Position numbers and translations under genes: made by a program
Part shown: in pieces, positions 26,899-36,753 of the stretch
Position numbering within the stretch: position 1 is the first letter of the stretch
Layout of the letters: each line of letters begins with the position of its first letter
DNA from: Microbacterium flavum
GTDB lineage: Bacteria > Actinomycetota > Actinomycetes > Actinomycetales > Microbacteriaceae
DNA: 64,000 nt
Assembly (NCBI RefSeq): GCF_018717645.1
Contig: NZ_JAFLHG010000013.1
Location: 40,959-104,958, forward strand
Direction: 5' to 3'
The notes under the pieces: model-generated
Told to the model about the DNA's origin: nothing
The model's database searches: none
Seen by the model: only the letters and a program-made list of their open reading frames with translations

Positions 26899-27792
26899 TC
26901 AGGACGACGGGGCGACAGCCTCCCAGGGGATCGTGACCTCGCCCAGCCGCCAGCGTGACCGGCTCTGGACGGGCCACCCCCCGGCCGCGAGGGCGTCGAG
27001 CGCCGTGCGCCACCGGTGCACGGGTCCGAAGGGGACCGAGCCGACCGCCCGGACCCACTCGACATCGAGCGCCGAGAGGTAGTCGTGCACGCGTTCGCCG
27101 GGCACATTGCGGTGGATGAGCGCCTTCGGCAGGCGCTCGGCCGCGATCGACGGGGACGTGAGATCCTGCAGCCGCAGCGACAGTGTGAGGGTGCGGGGCG
27201 CCGCGTCCGCCCCGAGCTCCACCCAGGTGCAGACCCGACCGAGCTCGTCGCACGTGCCCTCGACGAGGATGCCGCCCGGCTGCAGCCGCGCACACATCAG
27301 CGCCCAGGCTCCCGCCACGTCGGACTCGTCGTACTGGCGCAGCACGTTGAACGCGCGGATCACCGCCGCACGCCGGGTCGCACCGCCGCGGCCGGGGTCC
27401 TCGTCCGGCACCGGGACCTCGAAGCCCCCGCGGGCGAAGGAGACGCGGGCGTCGGGGGAGAACGGGGTGCGTCCCGCCCGGACCTCCTCCAGCTGCGCGC
27501 GCGCCCGCGCGACGCGGGCAGGGTCGATCTCCAATCCGAGGACCTCGACGCCCGGCCGCGCGCGCCGCAGGCGTGCCTCCAGTTCGAACGCCGTCACGCC
27601 GCTCGCGCCGAAGCCGAGGTCCACGACGAGCGGGTCGCCCGTGCGGCGCAGGGCAGGATGGCGGGCGATCCAGCGATCGACGCGGCGGAGCCGGTTGGTG
27701 CCGGTCGTTCCCCGCGTGATCTGGCCGGTCACCCGACCCGTCGATCCGGCGCCGGCGCGGCCGCGTGCGGGCGGCACTTTCTCCGGCGTCAT
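26899..27792 (-). CDS. Class I SAM-dependent methyltransferase-like protein
   Basis: 297 residues. [21 protein letters not shown] is the SAM-binding motif [16 protein letters not shown] gives the acidic end of strand 2; [15 protein letters not shown] and [12 protein letters not shown] follow as motifs II-III. The substrate is unknown. The gene stands divergent from gpmA and overlaps no other gene. Confidence 0.75.
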   Translation of the reverse strand: MTPEKVPPARGRAGAGSTGRVTGQITRGTTGTNRLRRVDRWIARHPALRRTGDPLVVDLGFGASGVTAFELEARLRRARPGVEVLGLEIDPARVARARAQLEEVRAGRTPFSPDARVSFARGGFEVPVPDEDPGRGGATRRAAVIRAFNVLRQYDESDVAGAWALMCARLQPGGILVEGTCDELGRVCTWVELGADAAPRTLTLSLRLQDLTSPSIAAERLPKALIHRNVPGERVHDYLSALDVEWVRAVGSVPFGPVHRWRTALDALAAGGWPVQSRSRWRLGEVTIPWEAVAPSS

Positions 27793-27833
27793 CTCCCCAT
27801 GATGCCAGCGGCCGGATGGGTAGGATGACGAGC

Positions 27834-28583
27834 ATGACCGCTCCCTATACGCTCATCCTCCTCCGCCACGGGCAGAGCGAGTGGAACAAGACGAACCAGT
27901 TCACCGGCTGGGTCGATGTCCGTCTCACCGAACAGGGCCGCAACGAGGCCGCGCGCGGTGGCGAGCTGCTCAAGGAGTCGGGGATCCTGCCCGACGTCCT
28001 CCACACCTCCGTCCTCAGCCGGGCGATCCAGACGGCGAACATCGCCCTGGACAGCGCGGACCGGCTGTGGATCCCGGTCAAGCGCTCGTGGCGCCTCAAC
28101 GAGCGCCACTACGGCGCGCTGCAGGGCAAGGACAAGGCGCAGACTCTCGAGGAGTTCGGAGACGAGCAGTTCATGCTGTGGCGTCGCTCCTTCGACGTGC
28201 CGCCCCCGCCCCTCGCGGACGACGACCAGTACAGCCAGGTCGGCGACCCGCGCTATGTGGGAATCGACGGCGAGGTGCCGCGCACGGAGTCGCTCAAGAT
28301 CGTCATCGACCGGATGCTCCCGTACTGGGAGTCGGAGATCAAGCCCGATCTCGCCGCCGGGAAGACGGTGCTCGTCACCGCGCACGGCAACTCGCTGCGA
28401 GGCCTCGTGAAGCACCTGGACAAGATCTCGGACGCCGACATCGCCGAGCTCAACATCCCCACCGGCATCCCGCTCGTCTACCACCTCGACGAGAACTTCG
28501 AGCCGATCGGTGCAGGCGAGTACCTCGACCCCGAGGCCGCCGCCGCCGGAGCCGCCGCGGTCGCGAATCAGGGCAAGAAGTGA
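27834..28583 (+). CDS. gpmA: 2,3-bisphosphoglycerate-dependent phosphoglycerate mutase
   Basis: 249 residues, the standard length. [10 protein letters not shown] carries the phosphorylated His, SRAIQTA and [13 protein letters not shown] follow, and [15 protein letters not shown] has the second His. It interconverts 3- and 2-phosphoglycerate in glycolysis. Several Met codons are in frame; ATG 27834 was chosen since TAGGAT (27821-27826) ends 7 nt before it and [10 protein letters not shown] follows at once, as in the family. Confidence 0.96.
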   Translation: MTAPYTLILLRHGQSEWNKTNQFTGWVDVRLTEQGRNEAARGGELLKESGILPDVLHTSVLSRAIQTANIALDSADRLWIPVKRSWRLNERHYGALQGKDKAQTLEEFGDEQFMLWRRSFDVPPPPLADDDQYSQVGDPRYVGIDGEVPRTESLKIVIDRMLPYWESEIKPDLAAGKTVLVTAHGNSLRGLVKHLDKISDADIAELNIPTGIPLVYHLDENFEPIGAGEYLDPEAAAAGAAAVANQGKK

Positions 28584-28605
28584 CCCGGGCCGCGTAGCGG
28601 CCGGG

Positions 28606-28647
28606 AACGGGAAAGGGTGGATGCCGCGGCATCCACCCTTTCCCGTT
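28606..28647. terminator. Perfect 21-bp palindrome between gpmA and phoU
   Basis: AACGGGAAAGGGTGGATGCCG (28606-28626) is followed directly by its exact reverse complement (28627-28647). A runs at one end and T runs at the other make it a good bidirectional terminator for the two convergent genes. Confidence 0.85.
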
Positions 28648-28660
28648 CGTGCGGCGCCGG

Positions 28661-29353
28661 TCAGTCGACGATCTCTCCGCCGGCGACGATCACCGCAATG
28701 GTCTCCGTGTCGGGCTTCCAGTCGCCCGTTGCGAGGTAGGCGACCTTCTTGGCCACCGACACGGCGTGGTCGGCGAACCGCTCCAGGTAGCGGCTCGCGA
28801 GCGTAGCATCGACCGTCGCCGCGGCCTCGCCCTTCCACGCGTCACTGAGGACCTTCTCGAAGACCGAGAGGTGGCCGTCGTCGAGCTTGTCATCGAGCGC
28901 GCGAAGGGTCTCCAGGAGGGAGAGATCCTCCGTGCGCAGGAGCTCGGTGAGCGTCCGCGCGACCTCGACGTCGAGTTCGCCCATCTTCGTGAACGTGCTC
29001 TTCAGGCCCTTCGGGATCGCCCGCTCGGGGAAGCGCATGCGGGTCAGCTGCGCGATGTGCTCGGCGATGTCGCCCATCCGCTCGAGCGACGCGCTGACGC
29101 GCAGCGCCGCGACGACGATGCGCAGGTCGCGGGCGACCGGCTGCTGACGGGCGAGGATCTGGATCGCGAGCTCGTCGAGCTCGACGGCCTTCTCGTCGAT
29201 GATCGCGTCGGCCTCGATGACCTCTTCGGCCAGCGCCACGTCGCTCGTGCCGAAGGCACGGGTCGCCTTGTCGATCGCGGCCGTCACGAGCTCGCTGATC
29301 TCGACGAGGCGTGCCTGCACGTCCTCGAGCGATTGGTGGAACACTTCGCGCAT
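28661..29353 (-). CDS. phoU: Phosphate signalling protein PhoU
   Basis: 230 residues from ATG 29353; the upstream in-frame extension lacks family features. Two three-helix PhoU repeats carry the metal-binding motifs ADAIIDEKAVELDE, SLERMGDIAEHIAQL and YLERFADHAVSVAKKV. PhoU keeps the sensor kinase off when Pst senses enough phosphate. It is divergent from senX3, and a triple PHO-type repeat lies upstream (29415-29443). Confidence 0.96.
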   Translation of the reverse strand: MREVFHQSLEDVQARLVEISELVTAAIDKATRAFGTSDVALAEEVIEADAIIDEKAVELDELAIQILARQQPVARDLRIVVAALRVSASLERMGDIAEHIAQLTRMRFPERAIPKGLKSTFTKMGELDVEVARTLTELLRTEDLSLLETLRALDDKLDDGHLSVFEKVLSDAWKGEAAATVDATLASRYLERFADHAVSVAKKVAYLATGDWKPDTETIAVIVAGGEIVD

Positions 29354-29414
29354 CGGGAAAACCTCTCGGAGGGGGTCGGCGGGTCGGGGCCGGGTGCGAT
29401 CCTCCCGCCCGAAG

Positions 29415-29443
29415 GTTAACGAAGGGTGCCGCCACGGTGAACA
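29415..29443 (-). promoter_or_regulatory. Triple PHO-box repeat in the phoU-senX3 intergenic region
   Basis: Minus strand: GTTCACC-GTGG-CGGCACC-CTTC-GTTAACC, three heptamers at an exact 11-nt period; the first is perfect, the outer third has one change. It points toward phoU and lies between the two divergent starts, so it may also feed back on senX3-regX3. Confidence 0.7.
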
Positions 29444-29513
29444 ATGCCGCGAACGCTGCGCGGGACCGCGGCGCACGTCTCTCACCCGACCGACCCCACC
29501 CTACGCTGGGTGC

Positions 29514-30722
29514 ATGGACTCGACGCAGTTGGCGCTCGTCGCCCTCTCCGTCGGGGCGATGATCGGCGGAGGCATCGCCGGGCTGGTGTTCATCGCGCTC
29601 CGTGCGCGGGACCGTGCGCGCGTCGATTCCTCCCTCGAGCTCCCCGACGGCGCGAGCGATGTCCTGCAGGGAATGGACGAGGTCGCCGTGGTCGTCGATG
29701 CGTCGGGGCACATCGTCGCGGCATCCGCACCGGCGGAGCTGTTCGGGATGGTCGTCGGCACCCCGCTCCCCGAGGATGACCTCCGCCTCCTCGTCCGCTC
29801 GGCGCGGCACACGGGGCTGCCGGAGTCGTCCACGCTGCGCCTGCGCCGAGGCGCGGAACTGCGCCTCGTCACCGCGCGGGTCAGCGTCATCACCCCGCGT
29901 CTCAGCCTCATCGTCATCCGCGACATCACCGAGCACGAGCGCGTCGAGGAGATGCGCCGGGACTTCCTCTCCAACACCAGCCACGAGCTGAAGACGCCGG
30001 TCGGGGCGATCACCCTTCTCGCGGAGGCGATCGACTCCGCCGCCGACGACCCCGCGCAGGTGCGCAACTTCGCGGGCCGGCTGAGCGCGGAGGCCGCTCG
30101 CCTCGGCCAGCTCACCTCGCGGATCATGAACCTCTCGCGCCTGCAATCCGCCGACGACCTCACCGAGCTCCGCGACGTGTCGGTCGACGAGGTGGTCGCC
30201 GCGGCCATCGAATCGCAGTCCATCGCGGCGGACGCCGCGGGGATCGCGATCGTGCGCGGCGGTGCACGCGGGGCGTACGTCCGGGGCGACGTGCAGGTCC
30301 TCACCGAGGCGGTGGGGAACCTCGTCGCGAACGCCGTCGCCTACTCCCCGCGGGGAGCACAGGTCGGCGTGGGCGTGCGGGCCGACGCCGCGGTCGTCGA
30401 GATCGCGGTGACCGACCGCGGCATCGGCATCCCCGAAGAGGAGCAGAACCGCATCTTCGAGCGCTTCTACCGCGCCGATCAGGCACGGTCGCGCCGCACC
30501 GGCGGGACCGGCCTCGGCCTCTCCATCGTCAAGCACGCCATCCAGCGGCACGGGGGCGAGGTGGAGCTCTGGTCCCGGCCGGGACGAGGGTCGACCTTCA
30601 CCGTCCGGCTGTCCGCGATCCCGGCGCCGCCGATGGCGGAGCATGCCGGCCGCCGGAAGAAGCCGAAGAAGCCCAAGAAGAAGGCCGGTGCCGCGGCGCC
30701 GGCGAAGGGAGAGACACCATGA
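29514..30722 (+). CDS. senX3: Phosphate sensor histidine kinase SenX3
   Basis: 402 residues. One N-terminal helix (about 5-30), a degenerate PAS region (50-140), HisKA with His157 in SNTSHELKTPVGA, and an ATPase domain with N-box AVGNLVANAVAYS, DRGIGIPEEEQ and GGTGLGLSIVKH. The C-terminus is an unusual Lys/Pro-rich tail (GRRKKPKKPKKK). It phosphorylates RegX3 under phosphate limitation. TACGCT (29502-29507) ends 6 nt before the ATG, so translation is probably leaderless. Confidence 0.94.
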   Translation: MDSTQLALVALSVGAMIGGGIAGLVFIALRARDRARVDSSLELPDGASDVLQGMDEVAVVVDASGHIVAASAPAELFGMVVGTPLPEDDLRLLVRSARHTGLPESSTLRLRRGAELRLVTARVSVITPRLSLIVIRDITEHERVEEMRRDFLSNTSHELKTPVGAITLLAEAIDSAADDPAQVRNFAGRLSAEAARLGQLTSRIMNLSRLQSADDLTELRDVSVDEVVAAAIESQSIAADAAGIAIVRGGARGAYVRGDVQVLTEAVGNLVANAVAYSPRGAQVGVGVRADAAVVEIAVTDRGIGIPEEEQNRIFERFYRADQARSRRTGGTGLGLSIVKHAIQRHGGEVELWSRPGRGSTFTVRLSAIPAPPMAEHAGRRKKPKKPKKKAGAAAPAKGETP

Positions 30723-31402
30723 CCCGCGTCCTGATCGTCGAGGACGAGCCCGACCTGGCCGATCCGCTCGCCTACCTGCTGCGCAGGGAGGGATTCGAGG
30801 TCGAGATCGCCGAGGACGGCCCGAGCGCCGTGGATGCCTTCGCATCCCACGGCGCCGACATCGTCCTGCTCGACCTCATGCTCCCGGGGATGCCGGGGAC
30901 CGAGGTGTGCCGGATCATCCGGACGACCTCCAAGACACCCATCATCATGCTCACCGCGAAGGACTCGGAGGTGGACATCGTGGTCGGTCTCGAACTCGGG
31001 GCGGACGACTACGTCACCAAGCCCTACTCGTCGCGCGAGCTTCTCGCGCGCATGCGCGCCGTCCTCCGTCGCACGGCGAGCACCGATGTCGATCTGGACG
31101 AGCGGATCGTCGAGGGCGGGCGGGTCTCGATCGACATCGACCGCCACACGGTGTCGGTGGACGGGGCGGTGATCGGGATGCCGCTGAAGGAGTTCGAGCT
31201 GCTCGAGGTGCTCATGCGCAACGCCGGGCGCGTGCTCACCCGCGGCCAGCTGATCGACCGCGTGTGGGGGAGCGACTACTTCGGCGACACGAAGACGCTC
31301 GACGTGCACATCAAGCGGATCCGCTCGCGGATCGAGGAGAACCCCTCCGAGCCCGTCATGCTGCTGACCGTCCGCGGGCTCGGGTACCGCTTCGAGGCCT
31401 AG
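30719..31402 (+). CDS. regX3: Phosphate response regulator RegX3 (PhoP-type)
   Basis: 227 residues. Receiver with EDEPDL acidic pocket, phospho-acceptor Asp52 in VLLDLMLPG and YVTKPYS Lys; then an OmpR winged helix with PLKEFELLEVLM, LTRGQLIDRVWGSDYFGDTKTLDVHIKRIRSRI and TVRGLGYRFEA. It overlaps senX3 (ATGA). It is the natural candidate to bind the four PHO boxes of this window. Confidence 0.96.
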   Translation: MTRVLIVEDEPDLADPLAYLLRREGFEVEIAEDGPSAVDAFASHGADIVLLDLMLPGMPGTEVCRIIRTTSKTPIIMLTAKDSEVDIVVGLELGADDYVTKPYSSRELLARMRAVLRRTASTDVDLDERIVEGGRVSIDIDRHTVSVDGAVIGMPLKEFELLEVLMRNAGRVLTRGQLIDRVWGSDYFGDTKTLDVHIKRIRSRIEENPSEPVMLLTVRGLGYRFEA

Positions 31403-31408
31403 CGCGGA

Positions 31409-31876
31409 TCAGCTCTCGGGGACGAAGTCGGCGAGGTAGGCCAGCTTGCCGTCGAGCACCGGGACGGAGTAGACGATCGACTGGCCGTCACCGGAGTGGA
31501 AGGTGACCTCGAGGTCGGTGCCCGGAAGGGCGTCCAGGCCGTCGAAGAGGATCGGGTCGGCGCCGTCGAAGCCCAGGCTGACCGTCGACCGGGCCGGGAC
31601 GCGCACCGTCTTCTCGGTGCCGCCGGCCGTCACGCTCAGCGTCGCCGCCTTGTCGGTGTCGTTGACGACCGCGGCGAGGAAGTTCGCCCGCTCGCCCGAC
31701 TCGTCAGCGACCAGGAGGGCGTTGCGGACCTTGAGCGGCCCGGAGTCGGGGATGTTGACGCCGTCCGCCGCGGAGTAGGCGATCGTCGTCGCCTGCGGGG
31801 AGATCATGCTGCACCCGGTCATCCCCACCAGGAGTGCGGCGGCGAGAGCGACGGGTGCGAGGCGGCGCGTGTTCAC
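31409..31876 (-). CDS. Small secreted lipoprotein, unknown function
   Basis: 155 residues from GTG 31876, with AGGAGG upstream. Lipobox MTGC gives Cys22. The mature part is beta-rich, with VRNALLVADESGERANFLAAVVNDTDKAATLSV and VPARSTVSLGFDGADPILF, recalling small Cu-chaperone-like or DUF-type immunoglobulin-fold lipoproteins found beside carD in actinobacteria. Its 3' end lies next to regX3. Confidence 0.8.
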   Translation of the reverse strand: MNTRRLAPVALAAALLVGMTGCSMISPQATTIAYSAADGVNIPDSGPLKVRNALLVADESGERANFLAAVVNDTDKAATLSVTAGGTEKTVRVPARSTVSLGFDGADPILFDGLDALPGTDLEVTFHSGDGQSIVYSVPVLDGKLAYLADFVPES

Positions 31877-32038
31877 GGGGTCCTCCTGGGAGCGGGGGTG
31901 GGCGGCCGCCGGCAGGCGGTGCCCTCTTCATTCTAGGGTGCCGGACGGGCGAGCATCAGCGAGGCTGAGGGGCCAGCCGGCGAACCTTAGCGTATGTCGC
32001 CTGTGGTATCCTGGAGGTTGCCGAAAGGACATAACTGC

Positions 32039-32521
32039 ATGCTTTTTGAGGTTGGCGAGACGGTCGTCTATCCGCACCACGGCGCCGCGACGATCATCGA
32101 GGTCAAGGACCGGATCATCAAGGGCGAGACCAAGAAGTACCTGAAGCTGAACGTCACGCAGGGAGACCTCATCATCGAGGTCCCGGCGGACAACGTCGAT
32201 CTGGTCGGCGTTCGCGACGTGATCGGCAAGGACGGTCTCGAGCGCGTCTTCGACGTGCTGCGCGCCGCGTTCACGGAGGAGCCCACGAACTGGTCCCGCC
32301 GGTACAAGGCGAACCTCGAGAAGCTCGCCTCGGGCGATGTGATCAAGGTGTCCGAGGTCGTCCGCGACCTCTGGCGTCGCGACCAGGACCGCGGGCTCTC
32401 CGCGGGCGAGAAGCGGATGCTCGCCAAGGCGCGCCAGATCCTCGTCTCCGAGATCGCGCTGGCTCTCAAGGCGGATGAGGAGCACGCCGGAGGCGTGCTC
32501 GACGAGGTCCTCGCCAGCTGA
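32039..32521 (+). CDS. carD: CarD-family RNA polymerase-binding transcription factor
   Basis: 160 residues. The N-terminal Tudor-like RNAP-beta interaction domain is [17 protein letters not shown]...[18 protein letters not shown], followed by the DNA-binding helical domain with [32 protein letters not shown]. CarD stabilises open complexes at rRNA and housekeeping promoters. ATG 32039 is preceded by GAAAGGA; TATCCT at 32007-32012 is a likely -10. Confidence 0.96.
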   Translation: MLFEVGETVVYPHHGAATIIEVKDRIIKGETKKYLKLNVTQGDLIIEVPADNVDLVGVRDVIGKDGLERVFDVLRAAFTEEPTNWSRRYKANLEKLASGDVIKVSEVVRDLWRRDQDRGLSAGEKRMLAKARQILVSEIALALKADEEHAGGVLDEVLAS

Positions 32522-32574
32522 CGAGCCCGGCCTCCGCCGCATGGCGGGCCGCCTCACCTCGGTAGTCTCGGGGA

Positions 32575-33798
32575 ATGGTCCCCACCCCTGACGAACCGCT
32601 CCTTCCCGTACCGCGCGTCGCCGTCATCGTCGTCGCCGCCGGGTCGGGGCAACGCCTCGGCGCGCCGGTGCCGAAGGCCTTCGTCGGCCTCGACGCGCAC
32701 ACAATCCTGCGTCACGCTCTGCGGAACGTGTTCGCTGCGCCCCTGGCGCAGGTCGTCGTCGTCGCCCCCGAGGACCGTGTCGGCGATGCACTCACGGATG
32801 CGCACGCTGTCGCGGGCGAGCGCCACGACCTCGTGACCGTCGTCGCCGGAGGGGCGACCCGCCAGGCATCCGTGGCCGCGGGGCTCGCGGCGGTCTGGTC
32901 GGACGTCGATCTCGTCCTCGTGCACGACGCGGCGCGCGCCCTCACGCCGCCGGCCGTCTTCGAGCGCGTCATCTCTGCCCTCGAGGGAGGCCGCGCGGCG
33001 GTGCTGCCGGTCGTCCCCGTCGTCGACACGATCAAGCGGATCGATGCCGATGCTGTCGTCGAGGCGGTCGATCGGTCCGTCCTCGCCGCTGCGCAGACGC
33101 CGCAGGGATTCTCGCGCCGGGTCCTGGATGCCGCGTACGCCGACGCGTCCGCGGACCACACCGACGACGCCGCGCTCGTGCAGGCCGCCGGCGTTCCGGT
33201 CGACACCGTCGCGGGCGATGAGCGTGCCTTCAAGATCACGACCGCCGCCGACCTCGACCGCGCGCGCGCCCTGCTCCGCTCCGCGGCCGAGGCGCAGGCA
33301 GCCCCGACTCCCGCCTCCGGCCACGGGCCCGGGATCCCGCGCGTGGGGGTCGGAACCGACGTGCACGCCTTCGGGGGCGATGGCGACCTCTGGCTCGCCG
33401 GACTGCGCTGGCCCGGTGAGCCGGCCCTGCACGGACACTCCGACGGGGACGCGGTCGCTCACGCGATCGTGGACGCGGTGCTCTCGGCCGCCGGTCTCGG
33501 GGACATCGGCACGCACTTCGGCACGGCCCAGCCCGAGTATGCCGGGGCCCACGCCGACGCCTTCCTCGCGCGCACGCGCGAGCTCGTCGAGGCGGCCGGA
33601 TTCCGCATCGGGAATGTGTCGGTCCAGGTGCAGGCGAATCGGCCCCGCTTCGCCGCCCGCCGTGCCGAAGCCGATGCGGTGCTGTCGCGGGCGCTCGGTG
33701 CGCCGGTGACCGTTTCGGCGACCACCACCGACGGGCTGGGATTCACCGGCGCCGGCGACGGCGTCGCCGCCTTCGCGGTGGCCCTCGTCATCGGGTGA
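32575..33798 (+). CDS. ispDF: Bifunctional IspD-IspF (MEP pathway)
   Basis: 407 residues, a fusion. IspD part (about 14-240): [42 protein letters not shown]. IspF part (about 250-407): [30 protein letters not shown] with metal Asp/His, VQANRPRF and [15 protein letters not shown]. It makes CDP-ME and then MEcPP, and the window also encodes IspG two steps later. TAGTCT (32563-32568) ends 6 nt before the ATG; leaderless. Confidence 0.97.
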   Translation: MVPTPDEPLLPVPRVAVIVVAAGSGQRLGAPVPKAFVGLDAHTILRHALRNVFAAPLAQVVVVAPEDRVGDALTDAHAVAGERHDLVTVVAGGATRQASVAAGLAAVWSDVDLVLVHDAARALTPPAVFERVISALEGGRAAVLPVVPVVDTIKRIDADAVVEAVDRSVLAAAQTPQGFSRRVLDAAYADASADHTDDAALVQAAGVPVDTVAGDERAFKITTAADLDRARALLRSAAEAQAAPTPASGHGPGIPRVGVGTDVHAFGGDGDLWLAGLRWPGEPALHGHSDGDAVAHAIVDAVLSAAGLGDIGTHFGTAQPEYAGAHADAFLARTRELVEAAGFRIGNVSVQVQANRPRFAARRAEADAVLSRALGAPVTVSATTTDGLGFTGAGDGVAAFAVALVIG

Positions 33799-33804
33799 CG
33801 CCCT

Positions 33805-34266
33805 TCAGATCTCTCGCGTCATGAAGACCGAGAGCGGGTCGGGGCGGTAGTCCTCGAAAGGCCCGCACTCGACGAACCCCTCGCTGGCGTAGAGCCGCCG
33901 GGCGGGCACGAACTCCGCCTCGCTGCCGGTCTCCAGCCAGAGACTGCGGATGCCACGACGCTGCGCCTCCGCGGTGATGTGTCGGAGGAGTGCGCGCCCC
34001 GCGCCCGTGCCGCGGAAGCGATCGTCGACACGCATCGACTTGAGCTCGCCCCGCTCGGCATCCAGCGCCTTCATCGCGCCGACGGCGACGAGATCGTCGC
34101 CGTGCCAGGCAGACCAGACGGTGATGCCGGGCGCACGGAGGGCATCGACGTCGAGGGCGTGGCAGCTCTCGGGCGGGGACTGGGCGGCCATCCCCGCGAG
34201 GTGCGCCGCGATGAGGGTGCGCGTCCGCTCGCCGGAGAGGTCGTCGGGCATGATGCGCAGCGTCAT
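33805..34266 (-). CDS. GNAT-family N-acetyltransferase
   Basis: 153 residues from ATG 34266. The acetyl-CoA loop is MRVDDRFRGTGAGRALLRH (Q/RxxGxG/A), with LWLETGSEAEFVPARRLYASEGFVECGPFEDYRPDP as the C-terminal half. This pattern is close to the YedL/PanM-like group of small-molecule acetyltransferases. Substrate unknown. It converges with ispDF. Confidence 0.85.
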   Translation of the reverse strand: MTLRIMPDDLSGERTRTLIAAHLAGMAAQSPPESCHALDVDALRAPGITVWSAWHGDDLVAVGAMKALDAERGELKSMRVDDRFRGTGAGRALLRHITAEAQRRGIRSLWLETGSEAEFVPARRLYASEGFVECGPFEDYRPDPLSVFMTREI

Positions 34267-34336
34267 CCCGCCATTCTGCCCGAGTCCGCGGCGTCGCTCG
34301 TATCGTCGCGACCACTCGTGGACCGGCTCCTGGCGA

Positions 34337-35278
34337 TCATCCCTCCACGGCGAACGGCGTCGGACCGTGGGCGGCGCGGGACTCCCGCGACCCCCGCGAT
34401 CCGAGGGCGAGGAGGACGAGTCCCGTCCCCAGCACGAGAAGACCTGCGATGCCCAGCGGCGAGAGCCGCTCACCGAGGACGGTCACCCCGAGCAGCGCGG
34501 CGGTCAGCGGTTCGCCGAGGGTGAGGGTGGCCGCCGTGGCGGCGGAGACGCCCTGCAGCCCCCAGGTGAACAGGACGTAGGCCACGGCGATGGTGGCGAG
34601 GCCCAGCCACAGCGCCATCGCGAGGCCACGGGGTGCCCCGAGCCACGCCAGGTCCACGAACGGGAGGGCGAGGGCGCTGAGCGCGGCGGCGCATGCGCCC
34701 ATCGCGCCGACGACGGTGAACGCGTCCCACCCCTCGTCCAGCAGGCGCCGCTGGGCGTTCGCGATCACCGCGAAGGAGGCGCCGGCGCCCACCGCACCCA
34801 GCACGCCGACCGGGTCCGCGGCGCCGTGCGCGCCGCCGCCGAGGCCGAGGAGCAGCACGCCCCCGCTCGCGAGCGCGGTCGCCGTCAGCCAGAGCCGCGA
34901 GGGCAGCCGGCGAGTGAGGGCCCACTCGAGCAGTCCGGCGAGGACCGGCGCCGATCCGAGTGCGATCACCGTGCTGACGGCGACGCCGTTGCGGGCCGTC
35001 CCCAGGAAGAAGAGCGGCTGGTAGAGGGTGAGGCACACGCCCGTGAGTGCCATGAGGAGGATCGGGCGCGCGCGCAGGGCGGGCGGGATGAGAGCGGGTC
35101 GACGTCGCGCGTGCCGTCGCGCGAGCAGGAAGGCGATGAGGGCCAGCGCCGCCCCGCCGATGACCATGCGCACCGCGCCGACGGAGAGCGGGGTGGTTCC
35201 CTCCGGGCCGAGCGCCTGAGAGGTCCCGGTGGTTCCGAACAGGAGTGCGGCGACGAGGATCGCGACGACGTGGAGCAC
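34337..35278 (-). CDS. EamA/DMT-family transporter
   Basis: 313 residues with ten hydrophobic helices in two EamA repeats (first ending about 140, second starting DPVGVLGAVGAGASFAVIA; ATAATLTLGEPLTAALLGVTVLGERLS is the helix-9/10 signature). Likely exports metabolites or amino acids. Start GTG 35278 sits 6 nt after TAGAAC on the minus strand. It is divergent from cysS, with only 47 bp between the starts. Confidence 0.88.
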   Translation of the reverse strand: MLHVVAILVAALLFGTTGTSQALGPEGTTPLSVGAVRMVIGGAALALIAFLLARRHARRRPALIPPALRARPILLMALTGVCLTLYQPLFFLGTARNGVAVSTVIALGSAPVLAGLLEWALTRRLPSRLWLTATALASGGVLLLGLGGGAHGAADPVGVLGAVGAGASFAVIANAQRRLLDEGWDAFTVVGAMGACAAALSALALPFVDLAWLGAPRGLAMALWLGLATIAVAYVLFTWGLQGVSAATAATLTLGEPLTAALLGVTVLGERLSPLGIAGLLVLGTGLVLLALGSRGSRESRAAHGPTPFAVEG

Positions 35279-35325
35279 AGGACCGTTCTACCGTAACGAT
35301 CGCCGCCCGCCGGTAGGCTGGTGCG

Positions 35326-36753
35326 GTGACGGTCCGCCTCTATGACACCCGCGCGCAGACCCTGCGCGACTTCGAGCCGGGCGACCCCTCGAACGTCACC
35401 GTCTACGTCTGCGGGCCGACCGTCCAGTCGGGGCCCGGCATCCACCACCTGCGCGCGGCCCTCGCCTTCGACCTCCTGCGGCGCTGGCTCGTCCGTCGGT
35501 TCGGACGTGTCACCTTCGTCCGCAACGTCACGGACATCGACGACAAGGTTCTGCAGAACGCCACCGAGGCCGAGCCCTGGTGGGCGCTCGCGTACCGGAT
35601 GGAGCGGGAGTTCTCCGCCGCCTATGCGGCCATCGGCATCCTGCCGCCGACGTATGAGCCGCGCGCGACGGCATCCATCCCGCAGATGCAGGAGCTCATC
35701 GCGCGGCTCATCGACGCCGGTCACGCGTACGCGGCGGACGGGGACGTGTACTTCGATGTGCGTTCGTGGCCGGAGTACGGCTCGCTCACGAATCAGAGCA
35801 TCGACGCGATGGTCCTTCGACAGGCTCAGGATCCGGATGCGGCCGTCGCGGTGGACGAGCGCGGAAAGCGCGATCCGCACGACTTCGCCCTGTGGAAGGC
35901 CGCGAAGCCCGACGAGCCCGAGGATGCCGTGTGGGCGTCGCCGTGGGGGGCGGGCCGCCCCGGCTGGCACATCGAGTGCTCGGCGATGAGCCGGCGCTAT
36001 CTGGGCCCCGAGTTCGACATCCACGGCGGAGGCCTCGACCTCCGCTTCCCGCATCACGAGAACGAGCTCGCTCAGTCGACGGCGGCCGGTGACCGGTTCG
36101 CGCGGTACTGGGTGCACAACGGCCTCGTGACGGTCGGCGACCAGAAGATGTCGAAGTCGCTCGGCAACTTCCTGCTCGCCCACGACGTCCTCGCGCAATA
36201 CGATCCGCTGGTCGTGCGGTACGCGCTCGCGGCAGCGCACTACCGTTCGTCGCTGGAGATCACGCCGACCACGTTCACCGAGGCGGAGTCCGCCCTGGGC
36301 CGCATCCGCGCGTTCCAGGAGCGCGCCGCCCGTGCCCTCGGGACGCGGCTCCCGCTCGTGGTCGCCGACCTTCCCGAGGCATTCGCGACAGCCCTCGACG
36401 ACGACCTCGGGGTGCCGCAGGCCCTCGCGATCGTCCACGAGACCGTGCGCGCGGGCAATGCCGCGTTGGATGCCGGAGACGACGACGCCGCCGCGCGCGC
36501 CCTCGTCGAGGTCGGTCGGATGACCGGCGTCCTGGGCCTCAACCCGACCGATCCGCAGTGGGGTGGCACGGGGGACGGGGCGGAGCACGAGGCCCTCGAC
36601 GGGCTCGTCCAGACGCTCATCGCGCAGCGCGCTCAGGCGCGCGCCGACAAGGATTGGACGGCAGCCGACCGGATCCGCGATGCGATCGCGGCGGCCGGCA
36701 TCGTCTTGGAAGATTCAGCACACGGAACACATTGGAGTCTCGATGGCCGGTAA
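35326..36753 (+). CDS. cysS: Cysteinyl-tRNA synthetase
   Basis: 475 residues. [20 protein letters not shown], zinc ligands including Cys in WHIECSAMS and the HHENE motif, and KMSKSLGN are present. The ATP/Cys chemistry charges tRNA-Cys. Between QSIDAMV and [14 protein letters not shown] there are extra residues [14 protein letters not shown] whose DNA contains CTTCGACAGGCTCAGGAT, a repeat-like word, so an element seems to have inserted in frame. TAGGCT (35314-35319) ends 6 nt before GTG 35326. Confidence 0.95.
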   Translation: MTVRLYDTRAQTLRDFEPGDPSNVTVYVCGPTVQSGPGIHHLRAALAFDLLRRWLVRRFGRVTFVRNVTDIDDKVLQNATEAEPWWALAYRMEREFSAAYAAIGILPPTYEPRATASIPQMQELIARLIDAGHAYAADGDVYFDVRSWPEYGSLTNQSIDAMVLRQAQDPDAAVAVDERGKRDPHDFALWKAAKPDEPEDAVWASPWGAGRPGWHIECSAMSRRYLGPEFDIHGGGLDLRFPHHENELAQSTAAGDRFARYWVHNGLVTVGDQKMSKSLGNFLLAHDVLAQYDPLVVRYALAAAHYRSSLEITPTTFTEAESALGRIRAFQERAARALGTRLPLVVADLPEAFATALDDDLGVPQALAIVHETVRAGNAALDAGDDDAAARALVEVGRMTGVLGLNPTDPQWGGTGDGAEHEALDGLVQTLIAQRAQARADKDWTAADRIRDAIAAAGIVLEDSAHGTHWSLDGR

